Part shown: positions 63,715 to 64,000 of the stretch, piece after piece
Numbering within the stretch: the stretch's first letter is position 1
Layout of the letters: every line of letters starts with the position of its first letter
Assembly (NCBI GenBank): GCA_037443705.1
Contig: JBBINV010000005.1
Coordinates: 1-64,000, forward strand
Source of the DNA: 2-02-FULL-66-14 sp037443705
GTDB lineage: Bacteria > Pseudomonadota > Gammaproteobacteria > Burkholderiales > SG8-39
Length of the DNA stretch: 64,000 nt
Direction of reading: 5' to 3'
Notes under the pieces: generated by a model
What the model was told of the DNA's origin: nothing
What the model saw: only the letters and a program-made list of their open reading frames with translations
Databases searched by the model: none
Translations under genes and position numbers: made by a program

Positions 63715-64000
63715 CTAAGCGGCGCGCCCGCCGGCACGGGGGTCGATGGCGGGGCCGCACTCGGCGGCCACGAAATAGAGCGGCCGGCGCACGGCCTCGA
63801 GGTATATCCGGTAGAGGTATTCGCCGACCATCCCCATCAGCAGGAACTGGATGCCGAAGAACACCGTGAGCACCAGCATCACGCTCGTATAGCCCGGGAC
63901 CGGGTCGCCGAGCAGCCAGCTCGCGAAGATGTAGGCGGCGAGCGGAACGTTGAGCACCGAGATCACGATGCCGAGCGTCGTGGTGAGCCGGATAGGCAGC
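63715..64000 (-). CDS. Family 2 glycosyltransferase, C-terminal part
   Basis: Only the last 94 residues are in the window; the gene continues past the right edge. They contain two membrane helices (IVISVLNVPLAAYIFASWLL and VMLVLTVFFGIQFLLMGMVG) and the typical tail EYLYRIYLEAVRRPLYFV of DPM1/ArnC-like polyprenyl-phosphate glycosyltransferases. The catalytic domain is not visible. Confidence 0.85.
   Translation of the reverse strand, partial: LPIRLTTTLGIVISVLNVPLAAYIFASWLLGDPVPGYTSVMLVLTVFFGIQFLLMGMVGEYLYRIYLEAVRRPLYFVAAECGPAIDPRAGGRAA

Overview
The window is a high-GC stretch that reads like a Betaproteobacterium, probably an uncultivated one assembled from a metagenome: there is a 240-base run of N inside a CRISPR array. 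The lineage is inferred from a complete box (aerobic benzoyl-CoA) cluster under a BoxR-type regulator, a Bug/TctC-family binding protein, a class I polyhydroxyalkanoate synthase, and the yciB-bolA-peptidyl-prolyl isomerase order near the right end. No rRNA, tRNA, insertion sequence or cas gene was seen.

Left edge (1-1155): a CRISPR array with 13 visible 36-base repeats; the last is degenerate. From 1.3 to 3 kb lie an aldo/keto reductase, a probable gene remnant and endonuclease V. From 15.8 kb down to about 3 kb, genes on the minus strand are packed with start/stop overlaps: a secreted-type metallo-beta-lactamase-fold hydrolase, a ThDP enzyme, a TctC-like binding protein, an SDR with an atypical active site, a TcuA/fumarate-reductase-like flavoprotein, an MmgE/PrpD protein, an NDP-forming acyl-CoA synthetase, a class III CoA-transferase, an acyl-CoA dehydrogenase and, after a gap, an aryl-CoA-type flavin monooxygenase. 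A LysR regulator is divergent. This looks like an uncharacterised catabolic operon for a carboxylic or aromatic acid through CoA thioesters.

From 16.9 to 20.2 kb four coupled plus-strand genes (VOC protein, 6PGDH-like oxidoreductase, 4,5-dihydroxyphthalate decarboxylase-like protein, 4-oxalomesaconate hydratase) point to phthalate/protocatechuate 4,5-cleavage metabolism. From 20.3 to 29 kb is the benzoate locus: benzoate-CoA ligase and a flavodoxin leftward, boxR-boxC-boxB-boxA-boxB2 rightward, from two interlocked sigma70-like promoters. Two boxB copies flank boxA.

From 29 to 40.5 kb is a mixed region: a REC-PAS-PAS-GGDEF-EAL protein with a degenerate GGDEF motif, PHA synthase, feruloyl-CoA synthetase, two toxin-antitoxin modules meeting tail to tail, a DMT transporter, a thiol dioxygenase, an ankyrin protein, and a Vgb-like gene interrupted by an in-frame amber codon.

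From 40.5 to 50.9 kb is a leftward chemosensory cluster (soluble receptor, CheY, STAS, CheA, receptor, CheW, receptor, CheR, CheD, CheB) in which two receptors share an identical 808-bp block. From 51.1 to 57.8 kb is a coupled signalling operon: globin-coupled histidine kinase, HisKA_2-type kinase, ANTAR response regulator, and a multi-PAS kinase broken by a one-base frameshift. From 57.9 kb to the right edge are a transglutaminase-like lipoprotein, yciB, bolA, a parvulin-type isomerase and a leftward cell-surface glycan group that runs off the window.
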